Of a stretch of DNA of 64,000 nt, positions 39,689 through 49,934 are shown piece by piece. Origin of the DNA: Bacillus sp. USDA818B3_A (GTDB lineage: Bacteria; Bacillota; Bacilli; Bacillales; Cytobacillaceae). Both the position numbers and the translations under genes were made by a program. The number at the start of each line of letters is the position of its first letter. Within the stretch, counting starts at the first letter, position 1. The stretch lies in NCBI RefSeq assembly GCF_009928415.1, contig NZ_JAABNN010000003.1, forward strand, positions 526,145 through 590,144. The letters are read 5' to 3'. The notes under the pieces were generated by a model. The model was not told the origin of the DNA, searched no databases, and was given only the letters and a program-made list of their open reading frames with translations.

Positions 39689-41953
39689 CTATACCTGTGG
39701 CTGATCGGAATATTTTCTCTTTTCCTTTACCGTACGAATAGTACCCTTTTTCTTAAGTTCGCGCGTCTTGAACACATACCAAAGCGGACCGGCAATACCG
39801 ATAGAAGAGTAAACTCCCACTACTAAACCAATGAACAAGGCAATTGAGAAATTAAGGATCGATTCATTGCCAAAAATAATTAAAGCAACTACCGTGATTA
39901 ATACGGTTAAAACTGTATTAACGGATCGCGTCAAGGTTTGACGGATACTTGTATTCAACACATCAGCAATATCTTCATTTGTTTTAAGCCTTTTCTTCTT
40001 ACGCATGTTTTCACGCATTCTGTCAAAGGTAACAATGGTATCGTTAATGGAATAACCAACAATGGTCAATACCGCCGCAATAAACGTTAAGTCAACTTCA
40101 AGTCTTGTCAGACTGAATAGGGCAACCATAAAGAATGCATCATGGAGCAGCGAAACAATTGCTGCAATCGCCATTGAGATTTCAAAACGAATTGTTACAT
40201 AAATGATAATCCCAATCGATGCAATTGCAAGGGCAATAATAGCATTTTTCGCCAATTCCTTACCGATAGTCGGAGAAACGGTGCTTACATTTGGTTCAGA
40301 ACCAAATTCCTTTTTAAAATCTGATTTTAATTTAGCAATTTCATCCTTATTAAGGACACCTACGAAGCGGGCAGAAGCACGTTCATTATTGTCCCCGGAA
40401 ATGACAATGTCGTCTGCCGTTAAATCATGTTTTTCAAATGCTGTGTTTACTTGTTCAGTGGTTAGTGCTTTATCAGAGAGTACTTCCACACGGGTACCAC
40501 TTGAAAAATCAATCGCCAGGTTTAGTTTAAAGACAATTAATACGATTAATCCAGCAACGATTAAAATAGCAGAAATCCCAAAAAATTTCTTCCTTGGCTT
40601 AACAAAGTCAAGTTTATCAAAGCGAGTAGGTAAATCTAATGTATCAAAGCTTTCTTTAATGTCGTGTATATCAGCCTGTTTTACACCAAACCAGCTTGGT
40701 TTCTTGTTAAAGAGATTACTGTGAACCCATAATCCCAATAATAGACGTGCACCGTAAACCGATGTTAAAAAGCTCATAAGAATACTGATAATTAACATGG
40801 TTGCAAACCCTTTTACAGAGCTTGTCCCGTAAAAGAATAATACAGCAGCAGTTAGTAATGTCGTCAAGTTTGCGTCAAGTATGGATGTAAAGGCATTTTT
40901 CTCACCAGCTTGAAATGCGGCTTTAACTGATTTACCAACCTTTAGCTCTTCTCGAATGCGTTCATAGGTAATAATGTTGGCGTCAACAGCCATACCGATC
41001 CCGAGAATAATCGCCGCAATCCCCGGCAAAGTCAGAACCCCATTCATCCAATCGAATATTAATAGCACCAGATAAGTAAAAATACTTAAAGTAATCGTAG
41101 CAATAAAACCTGGAAAACGGTAATAGAAAATCATGAATAAATAAATGATAGCCACTCCGACAAGTCCAGCGAAAATGGTTTCATTTAAAGCTTGCTCTCC
41201 AAATTTAGCTCCAACAGAAGTAGAGTATACTTCTTTCAGTTTTACAGGCAAGGAACCTGCATTTAATAGGGAAGCTAATGTTTGGGCTTCTTCGGCCGTA
41301 AAGCTGCCGACAATGGAAACTGAATTTTGATTAAAGATTTGGTTTACAGTTGGAGCAGATAAGAACTTGGGATCCTCTTTGGCTACTTCCGTTTTAAAGG
41401 AATCTTTTCCCTCTTCAAAGTCAAGCCAAATGACAAGGTAATTATTTGGCGACATATTCATAATTTCTTCAGAAACTTTCCTGAATTTATCCGCACTCTT
41501 TAATGTCAGACTTACACTTGGTTTGCCATTTTCATCGAAGGTTTGCTTAGCTCCGCCCTGTTTTAAATCAGAACCATCCATCTTTAGTTTGTCATTAGCA
41601 TCCCTGAAAGATAAATTAGCCTGGGTTGACAAGATTTCCCTTGCTTGGTTTTGGTCTTTAACGCCGGCCAGCTGCACCCTGATTCGGTTAGTCCCTTCAA
41701 TTTGAATAACTGGCTCACTCACGCCAAGGACGTTAATCCGTCGATCCAAGGCTTCAGCGGTACTAGCCAAAACTTCCTGGGTAATTTTCTGTCCTTTTTT
41801 CGCAGGCTGAACTTCATACAAAACCTCAAACCCGCCCTGAAGGTCCAGTCCAAGCTTAATATTATTTAAGATATTCTTTGTTGTTGCTCCCATTGTGCTT
41901 CCAAGAATGATGATTAGAAGAAAGAAAGCAATAATTCTACTGCGCTTTACCAT
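39689..41953 (-). CDS. secDF: Fused protein translocase subunit SecDF
   Basis: A 754-residue natural fusion of SecD and SecF, as in B. subtilis (737). An RND-type protein that uses the proton gradient to help late steps of Sec export. The SecD half: N-terminal membrane segment, LGLDLQGGFEVLYEV, then a periplasmic-side loop and five segments with GMAVDANIITYERIREEL. The SecF half begins near residue 450 (KLNLAIDFSSGTRVEV) and has GYSINDTIVTFDRMREN. ATG 41953 follows AGGAGG by 11 bases. Upstream codons to 41992 contain that SD. Confidence 0.95.
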   Translation of the reverse strand: MVKRSRIIAFFLLIIILGSTMGATTKNILNNIKLGLDLQGGFEVLYEVQPAKKGQKITQEVLASTAEALDRRINVLGVSEPVIQIEGTNRIRVQLAGVKDQNQAREILSTQANLSFRDANDKLKMDGSDLKQGGAKQTFDENGKPSVSLTLKSADKFRKVSEEIMNMSPNNYLVIWLDFEEGKDSFKTEVAKEDPKFLSAPTVNQIFNQNSVSIVGSFTAEEAQTLASLLNAGSLPVKLKEVYSTSVGAKFGEQALNETIFAGLVGVAIIYLFMIFYYRFPGFIATITLSIFTYLVLLIFDWMNGVLTLPGIAAIILGIGMAVDANIITYERIREELKVGKSVKAAFQAGEKNAFTSILDANLTTLLTAAVLFFYGTSSVKGFATMLIISILMSFLTSVYGARLLLGLWVHSNLFNKKPSWFGVKQADIHDIKESFDTLDLPTRFDKLDFVKPRKKFFGISAILIVAGLIVLIVFKLNLAIDFSSGTRVEVLSDKALTTEQVNTAFEKHDLTADDIVISGDNNERASARFVGVLNKDEIAKLKSDFKKEFGSEPNVSTVSPTIGKELAKNAIIALAIASIGIIIYVTIRFEISMAIAAIVSLLHDAFFMVALFSLTRLEVDLTFIAAVLTIVGYSINDTIVTFDRMRENMRKKKRLKTNEDIADVLNTSIRQTLTRSVNTVLTVLITVVALIIFGNESILNFSIALFIGLVVGVYSSIGIAGPLWYVFKTRELKKKGTIRTVKEKRKYSDQPQV

Positions 41954-42039
41954 TATGTATTGTTCCTCCTTAGTGCATGTGCACACCTGCACTGGTACGT
42001 CTCGTACTATTTAATTAACATAAAAAAAGTCACAAATTC

Positions 42040-42068
42040 ATTATGAAATAAGTTGAACAAGCTGTCAA
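42040..42068 (-). promoter_or_regulatory. Sigma-A promoter of secDF
   Basis: TTGACA (42063-42068), 17 bp, CATAAT (42040-42045). Between it and the ATG lies a hairpin with AGTGCA/TGCACT arms just before the SD. Confidence 0.8.
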
Positions 42069-42082
42069 TTTAACATTTTTTC

Positions 42083-42379
42083 TCATTTTAACAGTTCTTT
42101 AAGCTCCTCTTCATTTTCGATGGAAAATTCGGAAGTTTTATACGACTCAATGGTGACATAATTGAGATAATCACTCGCCTTAACAGAGAGAATTTCCTGG
42201 ATCATTTCATATAGCCTCATCTCGTGTTTTACCTTTTTCCATTTTTTCTTCACTAAGAATTCCCAGAATCCTTGTTCGGAAACTGAATCAAGCCCCAGCA
42301 AGCGAAACTCTTCTAATTTACTTTTTAAGGCCGGACGTACCTGAATTTGCAAATCTTCGCTAATTTGGCTAATATCCAT
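42083..42379 (-). CDS. comN: Post-transcriptional regulator ComN
   Basis: 98 residues, the size I recall for B. subtilis ComN (YrzD). ComN affects comE mRNA level and location and interacts with DivIVA in B. subtilis. The sequence is helical and charged (RPALKSKLEEFRLLGLD, FWEFLVKKKWKKVKHEMRLYEMIQEIL). ATG 42379 follows GGAGGGGG by eight bases; longer in-frame starts to 42436 would translate the SD region. It lies between secDF and spoVB, as in B. subtilis. Confidence 0.9.
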   Translation of the reverse strand: MDISQISEDLQIQVRPALKSKLEEFRLLGLDSVSEQGFWEFLVKKKWKKVKHEMRLYEMIQEILSVKASDYLNYVTIESYKTSEFSIENEEELKELLK

Positions 42380-42457
42380 TCTCACTGCCCCCTCCGAATC
42401 TCTCCTAAAAGATTCGCCTCTTTTTATGTAACACATTTGAAAAAGGTCTTACTACTT

Positions 42458-42488
42458 GTCATGCTTTGTCCACCATTAGGCATATAGA
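42458..42488 (+). promoter_or_regulatory. Candidate sigma-E promoter of spoVB
   Basis: GTCATGC (42458) and, 16 bases later, CATATAGA (42481) resemble the sigma-E -35 and -10 (CATACANT). B. subtilis spoVB is made in the mother cell under sigma-E. The match is partial. Confidence 0.3.
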
Positions 42489-42532
42489 TAATTGTATATG
42501 AATTCTTCTTTTTTGAGAAGGTGGGAACCTAA

Positions 42533-44083
42533 ATGTCAAAGTTTTTAAAAGGGACTTTTATCCTGTTAATAGCAGGCTTTATCACTCGAGTCCTTGGCTT
42601 TATCTACCGCATTGTTCTTGCAAGAAGTATTGGTGAAGAAGGCGTCGGTTTATATATGATGGCATATCCTACGTTTATCCTCGTGGTGACGATTATCCAG
42701 TTAGGCCTTCCAGTTGCCATCTCGAAAAATATTGCAGAGGCAGAAGCAAGAAGGGATTATGCTGAAATCAAAAAAATTCTCGTCGTTTCCTTGGCGATTA
42801 CAGTTGGTTTATCCATTATTCTTACACCTGCACTTATCTTATTGGCACCGATTTTATCTACTACTCTATTTACCGATTCAAGAACTTACTATCCACTCAT
42901 TGCGATTGCACCAGCTCTTCCAATCATTGCAGTTGCATCCGTATTGAGAGGTTACTTTCAAGGCCGGCAGAACATGCGTCCCTCAGCCATCTCTCAAATA
43001 CTAGAACAATTTGTCCGGATAACCTTAATTGCAACCGCAACAAAAACATTCCTCCCATATGGGGTAGAATATGGGGCGGCTGCGGCAATGGGTGCATCTG
43101 TTTTAGGTGAATTACTTTCATTGCTTTATTTACTAACGACCTTTAAATTAAAAAAGCGGTTTAGGCTTAGAAAAAACTTTTTTCAATTCGTTCACAAAGG
43201 AAAAAAAACATTTAAAGATTTAATGGAGATTGCCCTTCCTACGACAGGAAGCAGAATGATTGGTTCGATCTCCTGGTTTTTTGAACCGATTGTAGTCGCC
43301 CATAGCCTCGCACTCGCAGGTGTATTAGCTGGGGAGGCTACAAAACAGTATGGGGCCTTAACCGGTTATGCGATGCCATTGTTGATGCTGCCGTCCTTTG
43401 TTACCTTTTCATTAGCAACTTCACTTGTGCCCGCGATCAGTGAGGCTAATTCAAAGAACCATCACAAAGTAATCGAATACCGGTTGCAGCAAGCGCTGCG
43501 GTTTGTTTTTTTAACGGGCGGGCTTGCCGTCATCCTTCTTTATGTATTGGCAGACCCGCTCATGCAGCTCATGTATGGCTCAACAAAAGGATCCTTTTTT
43601 ATTCGCCTTATGGCCCCGTTTATGTTGGTTTATTACTATCAGGGTCCCCTTCAGGCTGTTTTACAGGCTTTAAATCTGGCACGAGCAGCGATGATCAATA
43701 GCCTTGTTGGTTCTGTTGTAAAAACTGCTGTCATATTTTTGCTCGCCTCACAGGCTACTTTCGGTATTAGCGGTGCTGCATTAGGAATTGTCGTTGGGTT
43801 TGTCTTAGTCACGGGATTACATTTTGCGACCGTATTAAAAAAGGTATCCTTTTCCTTCTATATCAGAGATTATCTAAAAGGATTTCTTGTAATGGGGCTA
43901 TCCGGCTGGTTAGGCTATTGGCTTTTTGAACATACCCTTTTACAGGAAAATTTAATCCTTCGAGTAGTATCAGCTGCAATTGCCATGATGGTTTCCTATC
44001 TAGTGATGCTCATCCTATTCCGGCTCATTAAAAAAGAGGAATTGAAACGGATCCCTTGGATTGGAAATCTGATTCCTTCATAG
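42533..44083 (+). CDS. spoVB: Stage V sporulation protein B, MOP-superfamily flippase
   Basis: 516 residues with about 14 hydrophobic segments, of the polysaccharide/lipid flippase (MurJ-like, MviN/RfbX) group. B. subtilis SpoVB is needed for spore cortex synthesis and is thought to flip lipid II in the mother cell. Family segments are IARSIGEEGVGLYMMAYP (here LARSIG...), RGYFQGRQNM and EIALPTTGSRM. The SD is GAAGGTGGGA. It is transcribed opposite to comN and yrbG, closing in a shared hairpin. Confidence 0.94.
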   Translation: MSKFLKGTFILLIAGFITRVLGFIYRIVLARSIGEEGVGLYMMAYPTFILVVTIIQLGLPVAISKNIAEAEARRDYAEIKKILVVSLAITVGLSIILTPALILLAPILSTTLFTDSRTYYPLIAIAPALPIIAVASVLRGYFQGRQNMRPSAISQILEQFVRITLIATATKTFLPYGVEYGAAAAMGASVLGELLSLLYLLTTFKLKKRFRLRKNFFQFVHKGKKTFKDLMEIALPTTGSRMIGSISWFFEPIVVAHSLALAGVLAGEATKQYGALTGYAMPLLMLPSFVTFSLATSLVPAISEANSKNHHKVIEYRLQQALRFVFLTGGLAVILLYVLADPLMQLMYGSTKGSFFIRLMAPFMLVYYYQGPLQAVLQALNLARAAMINSLVGSVVKTAVIFLLASQATFGISGAALGIVVGFVLVTGLHFATVLKKVSFSFYIRDYLKGFLVMGLSGWLGYWLFEHTLLQENLILRVVSAAIAMMVSYLVMLILFRLIKKEELKRIPWIGNLIPS

Positions 44084-44092
44084 TTTAACTAA

Positions 44093-44123
44093 AAGAAGAC
44101 ATGCCATGTGGGCGTGTCTTCTT
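44093..44123. terminator. Bidirectional terminator between spoVB and yrbG
   Basis: AAGAAGACATGCC and GGCGTGTCTTCTT pair around ATGTG. On the minus strand the right arm is TCTTCTTTTAG. The hairpin includes the yrbG stop codon. Confidence 0.75.
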
Positions 44124-44781
44124 AAACATCATCTTTTAAATCAATATAAAAATTTCCATTTTCAAAACTGCAGAAAGAAATATTTTTTATCTCTCTGTAT
44201 CCCTTCTTTTTTAATTCCTGGCGCAGCCATAGATTGGTTTTATTAATCCGCTTCAGGTTTTCTTCATCAATTTGTCCATCCATTATTAAAGGGATCGTGA
44301 TATCCCCTTCTTTTGACGGACCATCAGGATTTTTTAATTTTTCAATAACTGATAAACTGCCAGAGGGCTCTAAAATAGCAAACTCTACATCAGTAATACT
44401 GCGGATGTCCTTTTCTCTTAATTGCACCATTAAATCATCAAAATTATAGCGCTGCTTTCGCATGGCCGTCTCATCTATTTTCCCTCTATTAATAATAATA
44501 ATTGGTTTCCCATCAACTAAATCCCGAATCCGTTTACTTTTTAAAGAAATAACAGCCATAATGATTTGAATGGTCATTAATGCAATCATTGGAATCATGG
44601 TGTGTAACAATGGGGAGTGGTGTTTTTCAATTGCGACCACCGCCATCTCACCAATCATAATAAAAACGACTAGATCCAGTATGCTTAATTCTCCAATCTC
44701 ACGTTTGCCCATTACACGAAAAATAATGAGAATTAGAAAATAAAACAAGATGGTTCGTAACACGATGGATACATATTCCAC
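44122..44781 (-). CDS. yrbG: DUF421 membrane protein YrbG (YetF family)
   Basis: 219 residues. Three membrane segments in the first 80 residues (TILFYFLILIIFRVMG, LSILDLVVFIMIGEM, MIPMIALMTIQIIMAV), then a cytoplasmic domain with the DUF421 signatures KPIIIINRGKID and LRQELKKKGY. Family members are linked to spore germination or stress membranes in Bacillus, but the activity is unknown. It is a single gene between convergent spoVB and divergent yrzE. Confidence 0.92.
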   Translation of the reverse strand: MEYVSIVLRTILFYFLILIIFRVMGKREIGELSILDLVVFIMIGEMAVVAIEKHHSPLLHTMIPMIALMTIQIIMAVISLKSKRIRDLVDGKPIIIINRGKIDETAMRKQRYNFDDLMVQLREKDIRSITDVEFAILEPSGSLSVIEKLKNPDGPSKEGDITIPLIMDGQIDEENLKRINKTNLWLRQELKKKGYREIKNISFCSFENGNFYIDLKDDV

Positions 44782-45029
44782 TATTGGTCGCCCCTTTTTT
44801 TAATCAAAGAATAGTATCGGAAAATATATAGGCTTTTATGAAAGGAAGTTAGTACCAAATAAAAGGTGAGAGGAGGAAATATCGATTCTACTTTGTACTT
44901 TGCGTGAATACGCTTGTACTAGGAAGAATAACTGTTCAGGACCTTGCCGGCTAAGAAAAAGAGGACGGTGTGGTCTTGGAATAAAGGGGGAGAGTTAAAA
45001 TCGAATCGAAAAGCTTTGGGATATCCATA

Positions 45030-45392
45030 TTGTATGGATTAATTTTTATTTTAGCCTTTGTTATGATTTCCAGTATTATTTTTGCGTCTATCCTTCGGTT
45101 TACATCCGTTCGAGAAGGATCACTTCAATATGTGATAACAGCCTTATCTTTCATCGGACTGTTTGGCGGCGGATTTCTCTCTGGAGGCAAGCGGAAAGAA
45201 AAGGGCTGGCTCATTGGAGGATTAACAGGGCTTATTTATTCAGTTGTTGTTTTTTTATTTCAATACCTTGGCTATGACCGCTTGTTTGACGCGGAACAAG
45301 TCATCTATCACACCTGCTATACATTAATCGCAATGATGGGTGGAATATTGGGAGTAAATATCTCCTCCAATCACTCACACAGATCTGCTTAA
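45030..45392 (+). CDS. yrzE: TIGR04086-type membrane protein YrzE
   Basis: 120 residues from the conservative TTG at 45030, with four membrane segments (GLIFILAFVMISSIIF, FIGLFGGGFLSGG, IGGLTGLIYSVVVFLF, TLIAMMGGILGVN). The best SD (GGGGGAG) lies far upstream and points instead to an ATC codon at 45000 that begins ESKSFGISILYG, ten residues earlier (see findings). Function is unknown. It is conserved between yrbG and yajC in Bacillus. A bidirectional terminator follows. Confidence 0.85.
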   Translation: MYGLIFILAFVMISSIIFASILRFTSVREGSLQYVITALSFIGLFGGGFLSGGKRKEKGWLIGGLTGLIYSVVVFLFQYLGYDRLFDAEQVIYHTCYTLIAMMGGILGVNISSNHSHRSA

Positions 45393-45395
45393 ATG

Positions 45396-45431
45396 AAAAG
45401 GAAGCCATTTCAAAATATGGCTTCCTTTTTT
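45396..45431. terminator. Bidirectional terminator between yrzE and yajC
   Basis: AAAAGGAAGCCAT and ATGGCTTCCTTTT pair around TTCAAAAT, with T6 on the plus strand and T4 on the minus strand. Confidence 0.88.
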
Positions 45432-45437
45432 CATTCA

Positions 45438-45740
45438 TTATTTAGAAAGGTTTACGCTTCCTTCAGCCGTACCAGCCGCGGATTCTGTTACCTCACGGAT
45501 CGCATTACGGTCATATGTAAGACGGCTTCCGTCGCCACATTTAATCACTACTTTATTTTCATCAATTGAATCAATAAAGCCATGGAGACCACCAATCGTG
45601 ACGATTTTATCCCCTTTTTTCAATGAGCCTTGCATGTTCGCAACTGACTTTTGGCGTTTTTGCTGCGGACGGATTAATAGGAAATAAAATAACACAAACA
45701 TTAAAATTAATGGAATGATTGTTCCAATACCACCTGACAT
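45438..45740 (-). CDS. yajC: Preprotein translocase accessory subunit YajC
   Basis: 100 residues: one N-terminal membrane segment (TIIPLILMFVLFYFLLIRPQQKR) and a small cytoplasmic domain (KKGDKIVTIGGLHGFIDSIDEN). YajC joins SecDF in the Sec holo-complex in E. coli; its role in Bacillus is less clear. This is yrbF in B. subtilis. It lies 28 bp after tgt and closes the queA-tgt-yajC run. Confidence 0.95.
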   Translation of the reverse strand: MSGGIGTIIPLILMFVLFYFLLIRPQQKRQKSVANMQGSLKKGDKIVTIGGLHGFIDSIDENKVVIKCGDGSRLTYDRNAIREVTESAAGTAEGSVNLSK

Positions 45741-45768
45741 CTTGTTTCCCTCCTTTCAAAAATAGCTA

Positions 45769-46923
<1,155 letters not shown>

Positions 46924-46927
46924 CTAT

Positions 46928-47051
46928 AAGAAAAGCGTAAGGCGCCCGTCTATCGGCGACAAGCACAAGACGAGCCGGCCGAAAGGTTGTTCTTTAACCT
47001 TTTGGACGGATTGACTTGTGACCTCGAGCCGATGGCGCCTGGAGCTGGACA
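46928..47051 (+). repeat. Full-length hairpin repeat, copy C, inside queA-tgt
   Basis: About 124 bp that fill the gap between the queA stop and the tgt SD. Paired differences from copies A and B are visible: CACAAG/CTTGTG in place of CATAAG/CTTATG, and ATCGGC/GCCGAT in place of AGGGGC/GCCCCT. It must be transcribed with the operon unless tgt has its own promoter. Confidence 0.85.
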
Positions 47052-48080
47052 TCAGAGAATCAGCATGGCATCACCAAAACTGAAAAAGCGGTAACGTTCG
47101 GCAACGGCCGTATTGTAGGCATGTAAAATATTTTCTCTTCCGGCCAAGGCACTGACAAGCATGATCAAAGTTGATTTAGGCAGGTGGAAATTTGTAATCA
47201 TTCCATCAATCCCCTTAAATTCATAACCAGGATAAATAAAAATACTTGTCCAGCCGCTTCCAGCCCTAAACTGTCCGTTATTTGCTGATGCAATAGTCTC
47301 TAATGTTCTTGTAGAGGTGGTTCCGACAGTAATGATTCTGCCGCCATTTTCTCTTACCTCGTTAAGCAATTGGGCCGTTCCCTCTGTCATCATATATAAT
47401 TCAGCATGCATATCATGCTCCAATACATCGTCGACACTGACAGGACGGAACGTACCAAGACCGACATGAAGCGTGATAAATGCAATATGTACCCCTTTTG
47501 CTCTTATTTGATCCAATAGGGCTTCAGTGAAATGCAGGCCTGCTGTTGGTGCAGCGGCAGATCCTGGTTCGCGGGCATAAACGGTTTGATATCGGTCACG
47601 GTCTTCCAGCTGCTCTTTAATGTAGGGAGGAAGCGGCATTTCACCCAGAGCATCAAGCACTTCATAAAATATTCCGGTGTACTTAAACTCTAATACTCTT
47701 CCGCCATGGTCTGACTCCTCCATGCAAACAGCTGTAAGCAGTCCATCACCAAAGACGATTTCTGTCCCTTTTTTCACTCGTTTTGCCGGTTTCACCAGTG
47801 TTTCCCACTGATCACCTTCTAGTTGTTTTAACAGTAAAACTTCAATCTTTGCACCTGTATCGGTTTTCACACCAAAAAGACGTGCAGGTAATACCTTTGT
47901 GTCATTTAAGACAAGGCAGTCCCCTTCACGAAAATATTCAGTGATATTTTTAAACACTTCATGGTTAATTTCACCAGTTTGTTTGTTCAAAACCATCAAC
48001 CGGCTGTCGGTTCGGTTTTTTAAAGGAACCTGGGCAATTAATTCCTCAGGTAAATGAAAATCAAATAAATCTACTTTCAT
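47052..48080 (-). CDS. queA: S-adenosylmethionine:tRNA ribosyltransferase-isomerase QueA
   Basis: 342 residues, equal to B. subtilis QueA. Transfers ribose from SAM to preQ1-tRNA, giving epoxyqueuosine. Typical blocks are [45 protein letters not shown] (here [13 protein letters not shown]) and [11 protein letters not shown] 48080 follows AAGGTG by eight bases; an in-frame GTG at 48089 is in the SD. Order ruvA-ruvB-queA-tgt-yajC is conserved. Confidence 0.97.
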   Translation of the reverse strand: MKVDLFDFHLPEELIAQVPLKNRTDSRLMVLNKQTGEINHEVFKNITEYFREGDCLVLNDTKVLPARLFGVKTDTGAKIEVLLLKQLEGDQWETLVKPAKRVKKGTEIVFGDGLLTAVCMEESDHGGRVLEFKYTGIFYEVLDALGEMPLPPYIKEQLEDRDRYQTVYAREPGSAAAPTAGLHFTEALLDQIRAKGVHIAFITLHVGLGTFRPVSVDDVLEHDMHAELYMMTEGTAQLLNEVRENGGRIITVGTTSTRTLETIASANNGQFRAGSGWTSIFIYPGYEFKGIDGMITNFHLPKSTLIMLVSALAGRENILHAYNTAVAERYRFFSFGDAMLIL

Positions 48081-48131
48081 ATTTAACACACCTTATTTCT
48101 ATTAAATCTTCCAAAAAGGTAAAACTTAAGT

Positions 48132-49133
48132 TTATTCCCTCGGCACCTCTATACCAAAATGGTGATATACTGCACCAGTTACGACCCTTCCCCTTGGTGT
48201 TCGCTGTAAAAAACCAATTTGAAGGAGGTATGGTTCATAAACATCTTCAATCGTTTCAGCCTCTTCCCCAATCGAGGCTGCAATCGTATCAAGCCCGACC
48301 GGTCCGCCACGGAATTTTTCAATAATCCCTTTAAGAAGTTTATGATCAATATGATCTAAACCAAGGCGGTCAACCTGAAGCAATTCCAATGCTTCTCTAG
48401 CGAGAGGCAGGTCAATTGTACCATTTCCTTTCACTTGAGCAAAATCCCTCACCCTGCGAAGAAGCCGGTTGGCAATCCTCGGGGTCCCCCTTGCTCTTCT
48501 GGCAATTTCAGCAGCAGAAGGCTCATCAATCTCCGTGTCAAACAAATCAGCCGTTCTTATCACAATATTTTTCAACTGATCTTCTTTATAATACTCGAGC
48601 CTCGACAAAACTCCAAATCGGTCTCTTAGCGGAGCGGATAAAGAGCCTGCCCGGGTTGTCGCACCAACAAGGGTAAACGGAGGAAGATCAAGCCGGACTG
48701 ACCTGGCGCTTGGTCCCTTGCCAATGACAATATCGAGACAAAAATCCTCCATTGCGGGATAAAGGACTTCTTCAATCGACCTTGGAAGCCTGTGTATTTC
48801 GTCAATAAATAAGACATCACCCGGTTCAAGCGAGGTTAAAATAGCTGCTAAATCCCCTGGCCTTTCGATGGCAGGTCCTGAGGTGGTCCTAATATTAACC
48901 CCCATTTCATTGGCAATAATGACAGCAAGGGTGGTCTTCCCTAATCCAGGAGGACCATAGAGGAGAACATGATCAAGCGTTTCCTTGCGCAGCTTTGCCG
49001 CCTTAATAAATATCTCCAAATTTTCTTTTACCTGCGTTTGCCCAATATATTGTTTTAGGGTTTGTGGACGCAGGCTTTGTTCAATATTAATCTCGCTTTC
49101 AGTCACTTCACCAGATATGATCCGCTCTTCCAT
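48132..49133 (-). CDS. ruvB: Holliday junction branch migration ATPase RuvB
   Basis: 333 residues. An AAA+ motor that migrates Holliday junctions with RuvA. Walker [10 protein letters not shown], Walker [10 protein letters not shown], sensor 1 VGATTRAG, arginine finger region LRDRFG, and the C-terminal winged helix ([10 protein letters not shown]). It starts ten bases after ruvA. Confidence 0.98.
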   Translation of the reverse strand: MEERIISGEVTESEINIEQSLRPQTLKQYIGQTQVKENLEIFIKAAKLRKETLDHVLLYGPPGLGKTTLAVIIANEMGVNIRTTSGPAIERPGDLAAILTSLEPGDVLFIDEIHRLPRSIEEVLYPAMEDFCLDIVIGKGPSARSVRLDLPPFTLVGATTRAGSLSAPLRDRFGVLSRLEYYKEDQLKNIVIRTADLFDTEIDEPSAAEIARRARGTPRIANRLLRRVRDFAQVKGNGTIDLPLAREALELLQVDRLGLDHIDHKLLKGIIEKFRGGPVGLDTIAASIGEEAETIEDVYEPYLLQIGFLQRTPRGRVVTGAVYHHFGIEVPRE

Positions 49134-49143
49134 GAATTATCAC

Positions 49144-49755
49144 CTATTTCAAAAGCCGCTGAAGGGCTTTTTTAATATATTGATCGGTTGAAAGCTGTTC
49201 TTTTTGTAAGTCAGGCGAAATCTTTTTAATTTCTTTATCTGAATAGCCAAGAGCTTTCAAGGCAAGGATGGCTTCTTCGAAGGCCGAATTGACTGCCTTC
49301 TCCTGAAGCGGGAAGGTTTCGGAATTGAAAAGGTTAGGGAAGTAATCTGGAACAATATCCTGCAATTTCCCTTTCAGGTCAAGAATCATTTGCCGGGCTG
49401 TCTTTTTACCGACACCAGGGAATTTGACAAGAAAGCTTTCATCCTCATTTTCAATCGCATTGACCACTTGCTGAACTTCACCCGAAGCTAAAATGGCTAA
49501 AGCTCCTTTAGGGCCAATCCCCGAGACATTTAATAGTTTGGTAAATAATCTTTTTTCTTCTCTCGTTTCAAAACCGTATAAGGCGATGATATCTTCGCGG
49601 ACATAATGGTAAGTGTATACTGTTATCAATGATTCCATTTTTCCAGCAAAAATAAACGGATTGGGTGTGGAGATTTGGTAACCGATCCCATTATTTTCGA
49701 TCACAATATATTCTGGTCCGACGAAGTCGACCGTCCCTTTTATAAATTCATACAA
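49144..49755 (-). CDS. ruvA: Holliday junction DNA-binding protein RuvA
   Basis: 203 residues. Domain I OB fold ([23 protein letters not shown]), domain II with two helix-hairpin-helix motifs ([16 protein letters not shown] and [16 protein letters not shown]), and domain III ([16 protein letters not shown]) that contacts RuvB. The start is TTG 49755, seven bases after GGGGAGAG. Confidence 0.97.
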   Translation of the reverse strand: MYEFIKGTVDFVGPEYIVIENNGIGYQISTPNPFIFAGKMESLITVYTYHYVREDIIALYGFETREEKRLFTKLLNVSGIGPKGALAILASGEVQQVVNAIENEDESFLVKFPGVGKKTARQMILDLKGKLQDIVPDYFPNLFNSETFPLQEKAVNSAFEEAILALKALGYSDKEIKKISPDLQKEQLSTDQYIKKALQRLLK

Positions 49756-49815
49756 TCGTATTCTCTCCCCAGATAGAGTTCAAAGGTTTGTTCTGTTTAA
49801 AATAGGCTGCCTTTC

Positions 49816-49845
49816 ATTTTAACATAAGTCCAGAAAGTTATTGAA
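49816..49845 (-). promoter_or_regulatory. Candidate promoter of ruvA-ruvB-queA-tgt
   Basis: TTCAAT (49840-49845), 18 bp, TAAAAT (49816-49821) with an upstream TG (TGTTAAAAT, extended -10). It lies about 60 bp upstream of ruvA. Confidence 0.45.
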
Positions 49846-49890
49846 GGAAATCGCCTTTTGGGGAAAAGTCTAATAATTCAGGCTAAACAT

Positions 49891-49923
49891 AAAAAAACAG
49901 GCTGATATGTCTCAATCAGTCTG
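49891..49923 (-). terminator. bofC terminator
   Basis: CAGACTGAT and ATCAGCCTG pair around TGAGACAT, followed by T7 on the minus strand. Confidence 0.87.
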
Positions 49924-49934
49924 AATTTGCTTAA

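Noticed and set aside
44782..44985. A small gene after AGGAGG at about 44873 upstream of yrzE
   Set aside because: The SD-like AGGAGG is followed only by very short frames that hit a stop within a few codons.
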